Origin: Pseudomonas viridiflava
GTDB lineage: Bacteria > Pseudomonadota > Gammaproteobacteria > Pseudomonadales > Pseudomonadaceae
Direction: 5' to 3'
NCBI RefSeq assembly: GCF_900601905.1
Contig: NZ_UWFA01000500.1
Span: 62,001-126,000, forward strand
DNA length: 64,000 nt
How positions within the stretch are numbered: position 1 is the stretch's first letter; the number at the start of each line of letters is the position of its first letter. Shown here piece by piece: positions 23,653-32,674 of this stretch. The notes beneath the pieces were generated by a model that saw only the letters and a program-made list of their open reading frames with translations, was not told where the DNA came from and searched no databases. The translations under genes were made by a program, and so were the position numbers.

Positions 23653-24633
23653 ATGAATAGTGTGAATAACGCACCACGCTGGATCAGGCTGAAAGAATTT
23701 TCGATCATAGTGGCTTCAGGGGCTGGCCGGTTGTATGCCAATGGCCGTCAGCAAGTAAAACTAACGGTGAAGCTTGAGGCTGAAGACGAGTCGCTTCGGC
23801 CTGTTCGCTTCAGTGAGCGTGAGTTAAACAGCATTCGGTTGATTGAGTATCATGGAGGTAGAGAGATCGCTTTTGATAACTCTAATTTCGCCTCTGGCAG
23901 CCCTGTGACAAATAGGCTGATGTGGGACTACTCGCAACATCAAAACCCTGCCTATGGCTTTTATCCTTCACAAAACCAGGCGGGCGTTTTTGATGCTGGT
24001 AACTCGCGTGTGTCGCGGACTGCTGACGATGAATCTGTCGTCTATAAAGATTTCTACGTCAGAACAGTTGCGGACACACGGCTACGTATAGCGGCGAAAA
24101 TTACCCGGGACGATGGCCAGGTTTTTATATCCTCCGGTAATGCAGACGGTACTGTGACACTGGTACCTATGGAGGTTCCGCGCTATGGTCCCGAGGATTA
24201 CACGTTCAACCCGATTACCATTTCGCCCACTGCTAGAGTCAGTTATGACTATGTTCCATTTGCGCTGAATTCGGTTCACGGCCCGGTTGAGTTTCGTTCT
24301 GTTTCGCTCTCTGATTCGAGTGCGGTCAAGCATGTGGTGACACTTAATGGTGCCGGCACGTTGTTGTTTACGGGATTTACCTTTCCTGGCGGAACACAAA
24401 TTCACTACAGTAACCTGCACTCCATTGGACCAAGCCATATACAACAAGGCTATGCTCTACAGGGGCGACCTGTCATTGTCGTTGTGCGTGCATTAGATAC
24501 TGCGCCCACTGGCCTGCCTTCATTGAGGCCGTCGATCGTTCTTCGGGCGATTGATATGTACGGCAACCCTCATAAGGTCACGGTTCTTTTTAAAGAGACT
24601 GATCAGGATACTAAAGAGTTGGTGTTGTACTGA
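23653..24633 (+). CDS. Unknown protein, paralogue A of the Rhs island
   Basis: 326 residues from ATG 23653 (MNSVNNAPRWIRLKEF) with AAGGA 8 nt upstream; an in-frame TTG at 23632 is less likely. I do not recognise a family. Predicted mostly beta. It is clearly homologous to the next gene: LYANGRQQVKLTVKL, IRLIEYHGGREI, VYKDFYVRT, LRIAAKITRDDGQVF, YDYVPF, AIDMYGNPHKVTV all have counterparts there. No signal peptide, membrane segment or catalytic motif seen. Lies 125 nt before its paralogue and on the same strand as the Rhs genes, suggesting an accessory or partner role. Base use is AT-richer than the core genes. Confidence 0.75.
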   Translation: MNSVNNAPRWIRLKEFSIIVASGAGRLYANGRQQVKLTVKLEAEDESLRPVRFSERELNSIRLIEYHGGREIAFDNSNFASGSPVTNRLMWDYSQHQNPAYGFYPSQNQAGVFDAGNSRVSRTADDESVVYKDFYVRTVADTRLRIAAKITRDDGQVFISSGNADGTVTLVPMEVPRYGPEDYTFNPITISPTARVSYDYVPFALNSVHGPVEFRSVSLSDSSAVKHVVTLNGAGTLLFTGFTFPGGTQIHYSNLHSIGPSHIQQGYALQGRPVIVVVRALDTAPTGLPSLRPSIVLRAIDMYGNPHKVTVLFKETDQDTKELVLY

Positions 24634-24757
24634 TTGCATTTTGACCAGTCTGGTTTTTTGCATGGGTCTGAATGAGCGGTGGACTCGCGTCGGTGACGGT
24701 TCGCTCCAGGGGCTTGTGCAGCATGGATTGCCTGAATAGGCTATTAAGGATAATACA

Positions 24758-25717
24758 ATGAACGCTATTAGTAATTCTCGTCGTTGGAGCAACGCATTGC
24801 ATTTCACGGTGGAAGTGGGATCCCCTTCGGATCGCCTGTATGCGAATGGGCTTCAACAGGTTCAACTTAGAGTCGGTCTTGTCGTTGCAGATGATAACGG
24901 TGATTTAATTAATCTTCGTGATGATGACATACGCAGTCTGGTTCTGATTCAGTATGCCGGGGGAAGAGAAATCCCCTATGCTGACCCACTCTCGGGTGCC
25001 TCCGCCACAACAGTAGAATGGGATTGGAGCAACGTGCGGGACGCGAGATACAAGTTTTCCCCTGCCACCGTCTCTCTGCCTGAGGCGAATGGACTAGAGT
25101 TAGCAAGTCTTGATTTCGTATACCGGGACTTTTGGGTCAGGTCCAAAGCCAGTAGCCCGCTGCTTATTGCTGCGAAGGTCACGATGCAAGATGGCACCGT
25201 CTTTACCTCTGCCCAAATGCCGAGTGGCTTCGTGACGCTTATCCCTGAAGCGGTGCCTGCCTCCCGCATCAGCGATTATACGTTAAAGCCGACGACTATC
25301 AGTAATAAGGGAATTGAGTATGACTATGTTCCTTTTGTGATGCGTCATCGCGGCGTGCTGATGGAGTTCGCTCACTTCACCATGACGCCCGTCAGTATTT
25401 CCAAGCACAGTAATACCGCAAGACCCGGGACTGTTCATGCTGTATTCACGGGGCACACTGCTGTGCCAGGCGAGGGGCAAGTCAGCTATGCGCGAAGCAA
25501 CTCCGGGCTGCCTGGACGCGTATTAGATGATTATCTGCGGCCTGGACAACCGATTATTTTAGTCGTGAGCTCCACGTTCAATATGTCTCAGTCTCCCGTG
25601 CCAGATCCGACCTCCGCCGCGCGTATCACTGCCGTTGATCGGTTTGGCAATCCTCATCGTCTGACCCTTACCTTTACCAGTCGCAGTGATCGGATGAGAC
25701 AAATACAACTGGCCTGA
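24758..25717 (+). CDS. Unknown protein, paralogue B of the Rhs island
   Basis: 319 residues, RBS AAGGA before ATG 24758. Same architecture as paralogue A: LYANGLQQVQLRVGL, LVLIQYAGGREI, VYRDFWVRS, LLIAAKVTMQDGTVF, YDYVPF, AVDRFGNPHRLTL. The shared 'VxL...' blocks suggest repeated beta-sandwich domains of adhesin or carbohydrate-binding style, but that is only a guess. No signal peptide. The Rhs gene begins 61 nt after its stop. Confidence 0.75.
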   Translation: MNAISNSRRWSNALHFTVEVGSPSDRLYANGLQQVQLRVGLVVADDNGDLINLRDDDIRSLVLIQYAGGREIPYADPLSGASATTVEWDWSNVRDARYKFSPATVSLPEANGLELASLDFVYRDFWVRSKASSPLLIAAKVTMQDGTVFTSAQMPSGFVTLIPEAVPASRISDYTLKPTTISNKGIEYDYVPFVMRHRGVLMEFAHFTMTPVSISKHSNTARPGTVHAVFTGHTAVPGEGQVSYARSNSGLPGRVLDDYLRPGQPIILVVSSTFNMSQSPVPDPTSAARITAVDRFGNPHRLTLTFTSRSDRMRQIQLA

Positions 25718-25778
25718 GTACCAACACAGACGCTGGCACTGCTGGCGTCGAACCCTGCTTATAAATTTCGGAGACATA

Positions 25779-28700
25779 ATGAGTTCATTCGCTGCTTCGG
25801 GCGTGCATTCCAACGCCTTTAATTATCTTAGTTTCATCAGTTCGGGCGTTGATCCTCGAACAGGCACTTACAGTTTGAGTCTTTCCCTGTCCAGTCTGCT
25901 GGGCAATACATTAAGTGGCCCTTCGTTGCCGCTCACGCTAGGCTTCAATGCCTTGCAAGGCACCAACTCAGGGTTTGGGAATGGTTGGGCACTGCCGTTT
26001 TCCAGCTACCACTCACGGTCAGAAAAATTAAACTTGTCCACGGGGGCTACCCATTTAGCCATTCTCACGGAAGACAGTTTGTTAATCCGAGACAAGAAAG
26101 TTAACGATTTGAAAGTCACCCGCTCGGGGGACGACTTGATCATTGACTACAAAACCGGAGTCCGTGAGGTGCTACGTAAGTCGGGGTTAAACTCGGAAGA
26201 ATGGCTTGCTTCGAAAATTTACTCACCTGAGGGTCGGGTCATTCACCTCGCTTACCAGTTTGTTGCCGGGCGTCGCGTATTGAGCAACGTACGCGATGAA
26301 AGCCAAACGTTGTTAACGGTCGATATCCGCGCTGGCTCGGCTCAGGCTTCCAGTATTACGTTGTGGCCTGAAAGCCCAACTGACAGGCTGATTTTCCAGC
26401 TGCAGCAACAAAATAGTGAGCTCACAAAAATCACCTTGCCGCTGGACAATAATGCTTCCCTTTCCTGGCGGCTACGCTATGCGGAAGTGGGCGGGCTGCG
26501 CCTCATCAATAGATTGGAATTACCCACTGGCGGTTTTGAAACCGTTACCTATCTGGCGGGCGGGATGAGATTGCCTTCCGCTGCTCCAGTAACCGCACTG
26601 CCCGCCGTCTCTTCGCATACGATTTTCCCGCGCTCAAACCAACCGTCAATCACTCGGGAGTACCGCTATTCTGCAAAGAACTATCTGGGGTTCGGCTCCA
26701 ATGCCAGATGGCGTAACGACGGAGATAACCTGTATCAAGCGACAGACAACTACGAATACGAAACCTATGAAGACCTGGTAGTGGGCAGCGGATCGAGCAA
26801 GCGTGTCATGCGTCGTACCAAGCGTGTCTACAACCGTTTTCATCTGCAGGTTGAAGAGACCGTTAATCAGCGTGGCAAAACTGTCCGTAGCCGGACCCAA
26901 TACCATGAAAAGCCGGGGCTGAAGTTTGGGGATCAGCCTGGCAATTTTCAGATGCCGGCCAGGGTCGAAGTGTCCTGGCTCGACGCAGCTACGCCGAGCG
27001 TGAGTCGTCAGGAGGTCACGCTGACCGAGTACGACGATTTCGGCAATATCTTGAAGAGAGTCTCGCCGACCGGAATCACCGAAGTATTTGATTATTACCC
27101 GGTGGGAGCATCCGACGGGTGCCCGGCCGATGCGTTCGGAGCAGTGCGCTGGCTTAAACAGAAAACACTGATCCCCGCCCAGGACCGAGCCCCGGCCCCG
27201 ACATTGACTACGCAATACCGTTACACCGAAGTGCTATCGGCCAGCGCGGAGCGCGGACGGTTTTTAGCATTGGCTCAAGAAGCTGTCCTGCAAGATGGAC
27301 AGACAGTGCCGTTCATGACTATTGACCGAAAATATGAGACGGATCCCCGGAGCGAGTTCTTCGGCCGATTGAAACAAAAAACCGAAACTATCGAAGGCCT
27401 GAAAACGGTTTTTGATCACGCTTACGAACTGCTTGATGGTGCCGTCTGTACCCATACAAGGATGACGGCAAGCGACGGCAAGTGGTGCGCTAAAGATACC
27501 TGGCACAACAGGCTGACGGGTGCCGAGGTCAAGACAGTCGGGCAATTGGGCGTCACCCTGGAAACGGCCCATGATCGGCTCGGTCGCAAAACCCTGGAAA
27601 TGCTCGCGCCGGCAACCTCAAACCAGGCGAGCCGTACTCACAGCTATCAACTGGCCGACAAGTTGGGGGATCTAGTGCAGACACGCACGGTCGCTGCCAA
27701 CGGTGCCGCAACGCTGACAAAGCTGGACGGCATGAGCCGCAAATCGAGCATTGAAGTTCAGGACATGGACGCTGCCGGGCAACCGATGTGCGCGGTTTAT
27801 AGTGCTAGATACGATGCGCTGGGCCAGTTGACTGAGGAGACCAGCACCGATTGGCTGGACGGCAAACCCTACCCGCTGGTGAACCTGTACACCTATGACG
27901 ACTGGGGTAATCGGCAAGAGACCATCGGCCCGGATGGGGTCAATAAGATTGACCTGTATGACCCGATCAGGCTCACCCAGACTCAAGGCATGGCGAACGC
28001 CGGTAAAACCGTTGCTACCCTGAATGTTTTCGGTAAACACGATTCCGTAGAGCGGTTTGATCGTAACGGCAAGTCCATCGGCATGACGTCATATCTCTAT
28101 GACGGACTAGGCCGCTGCGTGCAGCAGATCGATCCGCTCGGGCGCACGACCCAGTTCGCTTATGACTTCGCTGATCGGCTGGTGCTGACCCAATTGCCGG
28201 ATGGCACGAAAATCAGAAAGGTCTTTGTGCCGCACAGTACCGAGGATCTTGCGACACACATCTGGGTCAATGATTATCTCGCCGGACAGCGCACGTATGA
28301 TGGCTTGATGCGGGTCACCAGCCTGACGGTGGGGGGGCGTACCGAAACCTTCACTTACGAGGGCGCTCAACCGAGCCCCGCAACCCATACCACTGCCAGC
28401 GGCAAGGTGATTTCCTATAAATACGATCCGGCGCTGAACAATCAAATGATTGAGCGCAGTGTGGCGGGCAACGGTAATTTGTCGGCGAGTTATCAATACA
28501 ACAATCGGCACGCCAAGTTGCTGCTGGCCTCAAGTCCTGGCAATCAACATCAACGGCATTATTCCCCTTCAGGCCAGTTCAACGGTGATCAGCTGGGTGA
28601 AGGTCAGACGCGGCTTGGTACTGCGCAGCGTAATTCCCTCAACGGTTTGCCGATGCAATACACCGATGTATCAGGCGTCGTGCAGTCCACGCGCTATGAC

Positions 28701-29330
28701 ACGCTGTGTCGCATCGCGCAGGTCCAGCAGGGGGGCGTCCAAGCCCACTATAGCTATGACGCACTGGGTCGGGTTAGCAAAATCGAAACGGTGGACACCC
28801 AGAGTAAACGTACCCTCACCACGCAACTGGAATACGACGACTTTGGCCGCGAAGTAAAACGCGTTCTGCGGGTCGACCTGAACCCTGCTGAAGAGTTGTC
28901 TCAGCGTTTCGACAGCACCGACAAGCTGGTTCAACGCACGCTCAAGCGCGGCGCAACCGTATTGCGCGATGAAACCTTTGGCTATGACTTGCGCGGCCGC
29001 CTGGTGGATTACACCTGCAGCGGCGTCCATCCGCCGGTTGATGCAGCCGGCAAGGCCATTCTCAGCCAGACCTACCAGTTCGATGAACTGGACAACGTTC
29101 GCGAGCTGAAAACGGTATTCACGGGCGGCGAAAACACGGCTATCTACGAATACGATTACACAGACAAAACCCAACTGAGCCGGGTTCGCCACAGCCATCC
29201 AGATTACGCAGCTCACCAGGCAACTTTTACTTACGACAACGACGGCAACCAGCTTAATGACCCGCGTGGGCGTCGCATGAACTATGACGATCTTGGCCGC
29301 CTGGCCTCGGTTGTGAAGGAGTACGCATGA
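25779..29330 (+). CDS. Rhs/YD-repeat protein, N-terminal part
   Basis: 1183 residues, RBS GGAG before the ATG. N-terminus (NAFNYLSFISSGVDPRTGTYSL, then LPLTLGFNALQGTNSGFGNGW) is that of the large Pseudomonas Rhs 'sugar-binding' proteins; no PAAR domain or signal peptide. From ~420 on, YD repeats are frequent: YDDFGNILKRVSPTG, YDDWGNRQETIGPDG, YDGLGRCVQQIDPLGR, YDALGRVSKIET, YDNDGNQLNDPRGRR. These should build a shell as in TcC/Rhs proteins. The frame stops just before the Rhs core, which is in the next gene with a 4-nt overlap, so the shell is divided over two polypeptides. Confidence 0.9.
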   Translation: MSSFAASGVHSNAFNYLSFISSGVDPRTGTYSLSLSLSSLLGNTLSGPSLPLTLGFNALQGTNSGFGNGWALPFSSYHSRSEKLNLSTGATHLAILTEDSLLIRDKKVNDLKVTRSGDDLIIDYKTGVREVLRKSGLNSEEWLASKIYSPEGRVIHLAYQFVAGRRVLSNVRDESQTLLTVDIRAGSAQASSITLWPESPTDRLIFQLQQQNSELTKITLPLDNNASLSWRLRYAEVGGLRLINRLELPTGGFETVTYLAGGMRLPSAAPVTALPAVSSHTIFPRSNQPSITREYRYSAKNYLGFGSNARWRNDGDNLYQATDNYEYETYEDLVVGSGSSKRVMRRTKRVYNRFHLQVEETVNQRGKTVRSRTQYHEKPGLKFGDQPGNFQMPARVEVSWLDAATPSVSRQEVTLTEYDDFGNILKRVSPTGITEVFDYYPVGASDGCPADAFGAVRWLKQKTLIPAQDRAPAPTLTTQYRYTEVLSASAERGRFLALAQEAVLQDGQTVPFMTIDRKYETDPRSEFFGRLKQKTETIEGLKTVFDHAYELLDGAVCTHTRMTASDGKWCAKDTWHNRLTGAEVKTVGQLGVTLETAHDRLGRKTLEMLAPATSNQASRTHSYQLADKLGDLVQTRTVAANGAATLTKLDGMSRKSSIEVQDMDAAGQPMCAVYSARYDALGQLTEETSTDWLDGKPYPLVNLYTYDDWGNRQETIGPDGVNKIDLYDPIRLTQTQGMANAGKTVATLNVFGKHDSVERFDRNGKSIGMTSYLYDGLGRCVQQIDPLGRTTQFAYDFADRLVLTQLPDGTKIRKVFVPHSTEDLATHIWVNDYLAGQRTYDGLMRVTSLTVGGRTETFTYEGAQPSPATHTTASGKVISYKYDPALNNQMIERSVAGNGNLSASYQYNNRHAKLLLASSPGNQHQRHYSPSGQFNGDQLGEGQTRLGTAQRNSLNGLPMQYTDVSGVVQSTRYDTLCRIAQVQQGGVQAHYSYDALGRVSKIETVDTQSKRTLTTQLEYDDFGREVKRVLRVDLNPAEELSQRFDSTDKLVQRTLKRGATVLRDETFGYDLRGRLVDYTCSGVHPPVDAAGKAILSQTYQFDELDNVRELKTVFTGGENTAIYEYDYTDKTQLSRVRHSHPDYAAHQATFTYDNDGNQLNDPRGRRMNYDDLGRLASVVKEYA

Positions 29331-30529
29331 ATCAACAAGGCGTTTTGATCAGTTATCGCTACGACGCTCTGGATCGCCTGATCGGTATTGATCCAGCCGC
29401 AGGTGCGGTCACTACCCGAATCTACCGCGACGGACGCATCGCCACGCAGCACGAGGGCGGTCAACAACACAGCCTGATTGAAGCTGGCGGCCATGTTCTG
29501 GCGCAGTCCACCCGATCAGGCAATGGCGTGGTTAACAGCCTGCTGGCCTGCGATCAACAGCGCAGCGTCATGCAATCAGTGACCGGTAATCAGATCCATC
29601 GCAGTGTTTACACACCTTATGGCGGACAAGCGACAGAAGGTGGCTTGCAAAGTCTGCTGGGTTTCAATGATGAACAACCGGACCCGGTGACCGGCTGCTA
29701 TCTGCTGGGTAACGGTTACCGCGCCTATAACCCCGAGCTGATGCGTTTTCACAGCCCGGACAGCATGAGCCCATTCGAATCGGGCGGGGTTAACCCGTAT
29801 GCCTATTGCGTGGGCGATCCAATAAACATGACGGACCCGACCGGGCATTTTTCCTGGAAGACTGCTCTGGCCATTGCGATTTCGGTCGCGGCTGTCGCCC
29901 TTACGATCATTACGCTTGGGTCGGGAGTGCCTCTGACCGGCCCCGCGATTTTCGGGTTGGCACTTGGCCTCGTTGGCGAAGGGCTCAGCATCGCGGGTGA
30001 TTTGGCCAGTGAGCTCGCACCCGACTCCAAAGCAGGAGACATCTTGGGCCAGCTTAGTCTGGCGTTTTCAGCTGCATCCTTTGTATCACCGCGGGCTGCG
30101 AAGCACGCCGCCTCTCGCGGCGCTCGTGCCGCGTCGCATTTTTTCAAAGCCGGGCCTGTTTCGGTCGCCCGGCAGGGGGCTGTCAGGGTGTCCAATGGGC
30201 AAGCGCTGAAAAGCCTCAGTGGCGTGGCGAAACTTGGCCGTGGTGCGAGAAATACGGTTGCGCTTCAGAATCGATTGGACCAAGCGGGGACGATCCTGAA
30301 CTTCGTTAAATACGGGGTGGGATGGCCAGTCAAAGGTTATGCCTACGCAGATCAATACCTCTTCAACCCACCCGCTGCAGGTCAGTCTGATGAAGCACCT
30401 TCGACACTTGACGCTTTTGTGCGCGGCAATGAAGAGCAAGCGGCGCCAGGACCGGGACACATCAACATCAAGCCTGGCGCCTTTCTCTCCGCCGACCAAA
30501 GCCGTGCGCAGGATATTAGGGAATTCTGA
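29327..30529 (+). CDS. Rhs core and C-terminal toxin-like tip
   Basis: 400 residues. ATG overlaps the previous stop (ATGA) and has its own AAGGAG 5 nt upstream. Residues 1-173 complete the Rhs core: YRYDALDRLIGIDP, LLGFNDEQPDPVTGCYLLGNG, YRAYNPELMRFHSPD, NPYAYCVGDPINMTDPTG (core end 170-173). Residues 174-400 form the variable tip: two hydrophobic stretches (~181-198, ~200-225), then a basic Ala-rich region and an Asp/Glu-rich end. The tip matches no toxin family I know; membrane insertion is possible. No immunity-type gene follows before metQ, which argues against an ordinary interbacterial Rhs toxin and is compatible with a eukaryote-directed role (inference). Confidence 0.85.
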   Translation: MNQQGVLISYRYDALDRLIGIDPAAGAVTTRIYRDGRIATQHEGGQQHSLIEAGGHVLAQSTRSGNGVVNSLLACDQQRSVMQSVTGNQIHRSVYTPYGGQATEGGLQSLLGFNDEQPDPVTGCYLLGNGYRAYNPELMRFHSPDSMSPFESGGVNPYAYCVGDPINMTDPTGHFSWKTALAIAISVAAVALTIITLGSGVPLTGPAIFGLALGLVGEGLSIAGDLASELAPDSKAGDILGQLSLAFSAASFVSPRAAKHAASRGARAASHFFKAGPVSVARQGAVRVSNGQALKSLSGVAKLGRGARNTVALQNRLDQAGTILNFVKYGVGWPVKGYAYADQYLFNPPAAGQSDEAPSTLDAFVRGNEEQAAPGPGHINIKPGAFLSADQSRAQDIREF

Positions 30530-30708
30530 TCCCTGCATGCCCGGCTAGCACTTATCCAAAAATGCATAAGCAATTAGCAAAAAAGTATTGTCTTGGAATA
30601 AAAAATATCGGTAATGTCCGCTCCACGCCCCCGACCGCATCTGCGGCGGGGGCAACTCATTGAAGAGTTGTCGCATAAACCGACCTCGATTTTCTCTAAG
30701 GACATTGC

Positions 30709-31491
30709 ATGAAGAAGACATTGCTGTTGACCGCTCTGGCGGCCGTATTTTCGGTAAGCGTGGCTCAAGCGGCCGAGAAACTGGTGGTCGGTGCGACGCC
30801 TATTCCGCACCAGGAAATCCTGGAGCTGATCAAGCCAGACCTCGCCAAAGAAGGCGTGGATCTGCAGATCAAAGTCTTCACCGACTACGTGCAGCCAAAC
30901 GTACAACTGAACGAGAAGCGTCTGGATGCCAACTACTTCCAGACCAAACCGTACCTGGAAGGCTTCAACAAAGGTAAGGGCGCAACCCTGGTGACCGGTG
31001 TTGGCGTTCACGTTGAACCGTTCGGCGGCTACTCGCGCAAATACAAGAGCATTGCTGATCTGCCGGAAGGCGCAACCATCGCCATCCCTAACGAAGGCAG
31101 CAACGCCGGTCGTGCCCTGTTGCTGTTGCAGAAAAATGGCCTGATCACCCTGAAAGATCCGACCAACGCGCTGTCGACCCCGAAAGACATCGCCACCAAC
31201 CCGAAGAAATTCAAGTTCCGCGAGCTGGAATCGGCTGTATTGCCACGCGCACTGGATCAGGTTGACCTGGCGTTGATCAACACCAACTACGCCCTCGAAG
31301 CCAAGCTGAGCCCGAAGAAAGACGCGCTGATCATCGAAGGTGCTGATTCGCCTTACGTGAACTACCTGGTGACCCGCTCCGATAACGCTCACACCGACGC
31401 GATCGAGAAGCTGTCCAAGGCCCTGACCAGCCAGAAAGTCAAAGACTTCATCAACAGCAAGTACGACGGCGCGGTATTGCCAGCGTTCTGA
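30709..31491 (+). CDS. metQ: MetQ/NlpA-family binding protein (orphan)
   Basis: 260 residues. Signal peptide MKKTLLLTALAAVFSVSVAQA ends at a type I site; there is no lipobox Cys, unlike E. coli MetQ. Mature part: VVGATPIPHQEILELIKPDL, FTDYVQPNVQLNEKRLDANYFQTKP, PNEGSNAGRALLLLQ, NTNYALEAKLSPKKDAL, all MetQ-like. It should bind methionine or a related sulfur compound in the periplasm. No metN/metI is adjacent, so it must serve an importer elsewhere. The 179-nt leader is AT-rich and has a GC hairpin at 30628-30652. Confidence 0.88.
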   Translation: MKKTLLLTALAAVFSVSVAQAAEKLVVGATPIPHQEILELIKPDLAKEGVDLQIKVFTDYVQPNVQLNEKRLDANYFQTKPYLEGFNKGKGATLVTGVGVHVEPFGGYSRKYKSIADLPEGATIAIPNEGSNAGRALLLLQKNGLITLKDPTNALSTPKDIATNPKKFKFRELESAVLPRALDQVDLALINTNYALEAKLSPKKDALIIEGADSPYVNYLVTRSDNAHTDAIEKLSKALTSQKVKDFINSKYDGAVLPAF

Positions 31492-31508
31492 TTTGCTACG
31501 CCATGCCC

Positions 31509-31541
31509 AACGCCGACACGGGCAACCGTTTCGGCGTTTTT
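31509..31541 (+). terminator. Intrinsic terminator of metQ
   Basis: AACGCCGA and TCGGCGTT form an 8-bp stem (inner CGGG/CCGT adds pairs), followed by TTTTGTT. Starts 18 nt after the stop. Confidence 0.85.
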
Positions 31542-31557
31542 GTTATCTGGCGATAAC

Positions 31558-31642
31558 CTGTAGGAGCTGCCGAAGGCTGCGAATTGCGGTGTGTCTGATA
31601 CACCGCTTTCGCAGCCCTCGTAACCTCGGTCAGCTCCTACAG
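31558..31642. repeat. REPIN, 'GCTGCCGAAGGCTGCGA' type
   Basis: GTAGGAGCTGCCGAAGGCTG and a decayed inverted copy ending GGTCAGCTCCTAC. Same type as 60257-60332. Confidence 0.8.
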
Positions 31643-31689
31643 GTCCACCTTGGGTCCTAGCTCAATCGGGACTATCCATATGCAATAAC

Positions 31690-31735
31690 GATATTTAAAT
31701 TCCGATTCTTATATCTATAAAGTCATGACTCTAAA
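31690..31735 (+). promoter_or_regulatory. AT-rich promoter region of the dioxygenase operon
   Basis: Contains GATTCTTATATCTATAAAG, sharing GATTCTTA and TTATATCTA with the oscA leader. Candidate sulfur-control site (inferred). Confidence 0.4.
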
Positions 31736-31761
31736 CCACCAGTCTTCTGGAGTCGGAGTTC

Positions 31762-32658
31762 ATGTCAGCAGCCTCCCTCGCGTCATCCTCTGTTCAAGCC
31801 GCGCCTCAACAGTTTGACGTGCGTCCGTTCGCTGCCAGCGTGGGGGCGGAAATCGTCGGGCTGGATTTGTCCCGACCGCTGAACGAAGCCGACTTCGCCC
31901 GCGTCCATCGCGCCCACCTGGATCACCACGTGGTGGTGTTCCGCGACCAGCAGATCACCCCGCAACAGCAAGTCGATTTCAGCCGTCGCTTCGGCGTATT
32001 GCAAATCCACGTGCTCAAGCAATTCCTGCTGGCCAACCACCCGGAAATCCTCATCGTCTCCAACATCGTCGAAGACGGGCAGCCGATTGGTCTGGGCGAT
32101 GCGGGCAAATACTGGCATTCGGACCTGTCCTACAAAGAGCTGCCGAGCCTGGGCTCGATGCTTTACGCGCAAGAATTGCCCAGCGAAGGCGGCGACACCC
32201 TGTTCGCCGACATGCACCTGGCTTTCGAAACCTTGCCGGAGCACCTGCGCAAGGCCGTTGAAGGTCGCAACGCTGTTCACAGCTACACCGCCCGTTATCG
32301 CGAGGGGCACAACGCGCAGAACTGGCGGCCGACTCTGAGCGCCGAACAACTGGCGCAGGTAGTCGTGGTCAGCCACCCGATTGTGCGCACCCACCCGGAG
32401 AACGGTCGCAAGGCCCTGTTCGTCAGCGAAGGGTTCACCACCCACATCGTTGGCCTGCCGGAAGACGAAAGTCAGCAGATCCTCAGCGAACTGTACGCAC
32501 ACAGCGTGCGTCCGGAAGCGGTATACCGCCACAAATGGGCACCCAACGATATGGTCTTCTGGGACAACCGCTCGCTGATCCATCTGGCGGGCGGCACACC
32601 GGACCATCTGCGTCGCCGCCTGCACCGCACCACCATCCAGGGCGATGCGCCGTTTTGA
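31762..32658 (+). CDS. TauD/TfdA-family 2-oxoglutarate dioxygenase
   Basis: 298 residues, RBS GGAG before the ATG. Iron ligands: His-x-Asp in KYWHSDLSYKE and distal His in NRSLIHLAGG; the 2-oxoglutarate Arg lies in LRRRLHRTTIQGD. Family members cleave sulfonates or sulfate esters (TauD, AtsK) or oxidise aryloxyacids (TfdA). Followed directly by an SsuB/TauB-type ATPase, permease and binding protein, so an imported organosulfur substrate is likely. Overall sequence is not close to TauD or AtsK as I recall them; substrate unknown. Confidence 0.88.
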   Translation: MSAASLASSSVQAAPQQFDVRPFAASVGAEIVGLDLSRPLNEADFARVHRAHLDHHVVVFRDQQITPQQQVDFSRRFGVLQIHVLKQFLLANHPEILIVSNIVEDGQPIGLGDAGKYWHSDLSYKELPSLGSMLYAQELPSEGGDTLFADMHLAFETLPEHLRKAVEGRNAVHSYTARYREGHNAQNWRPTLSAEQLAQVVVVSHPIVRTHPENGRKALFVSEGFTTHIVGLPEDESQQILSELYAHSVRPEAVYRHKWAPNDMVFWDNRSLIHLAGGTPDHLRRRLHRTTIQGDAPF

Positions 32659-32674
32659 AACCGGGAGCCAATCA

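Noticed and set aside
25779..30529. Calling the two Rhs genes a simple frameshifted pseudogene
   Set aside because: The second frame has an ideal ribosome site and ATGA coupling; a frameshift remains possible but is not the simplest reading.
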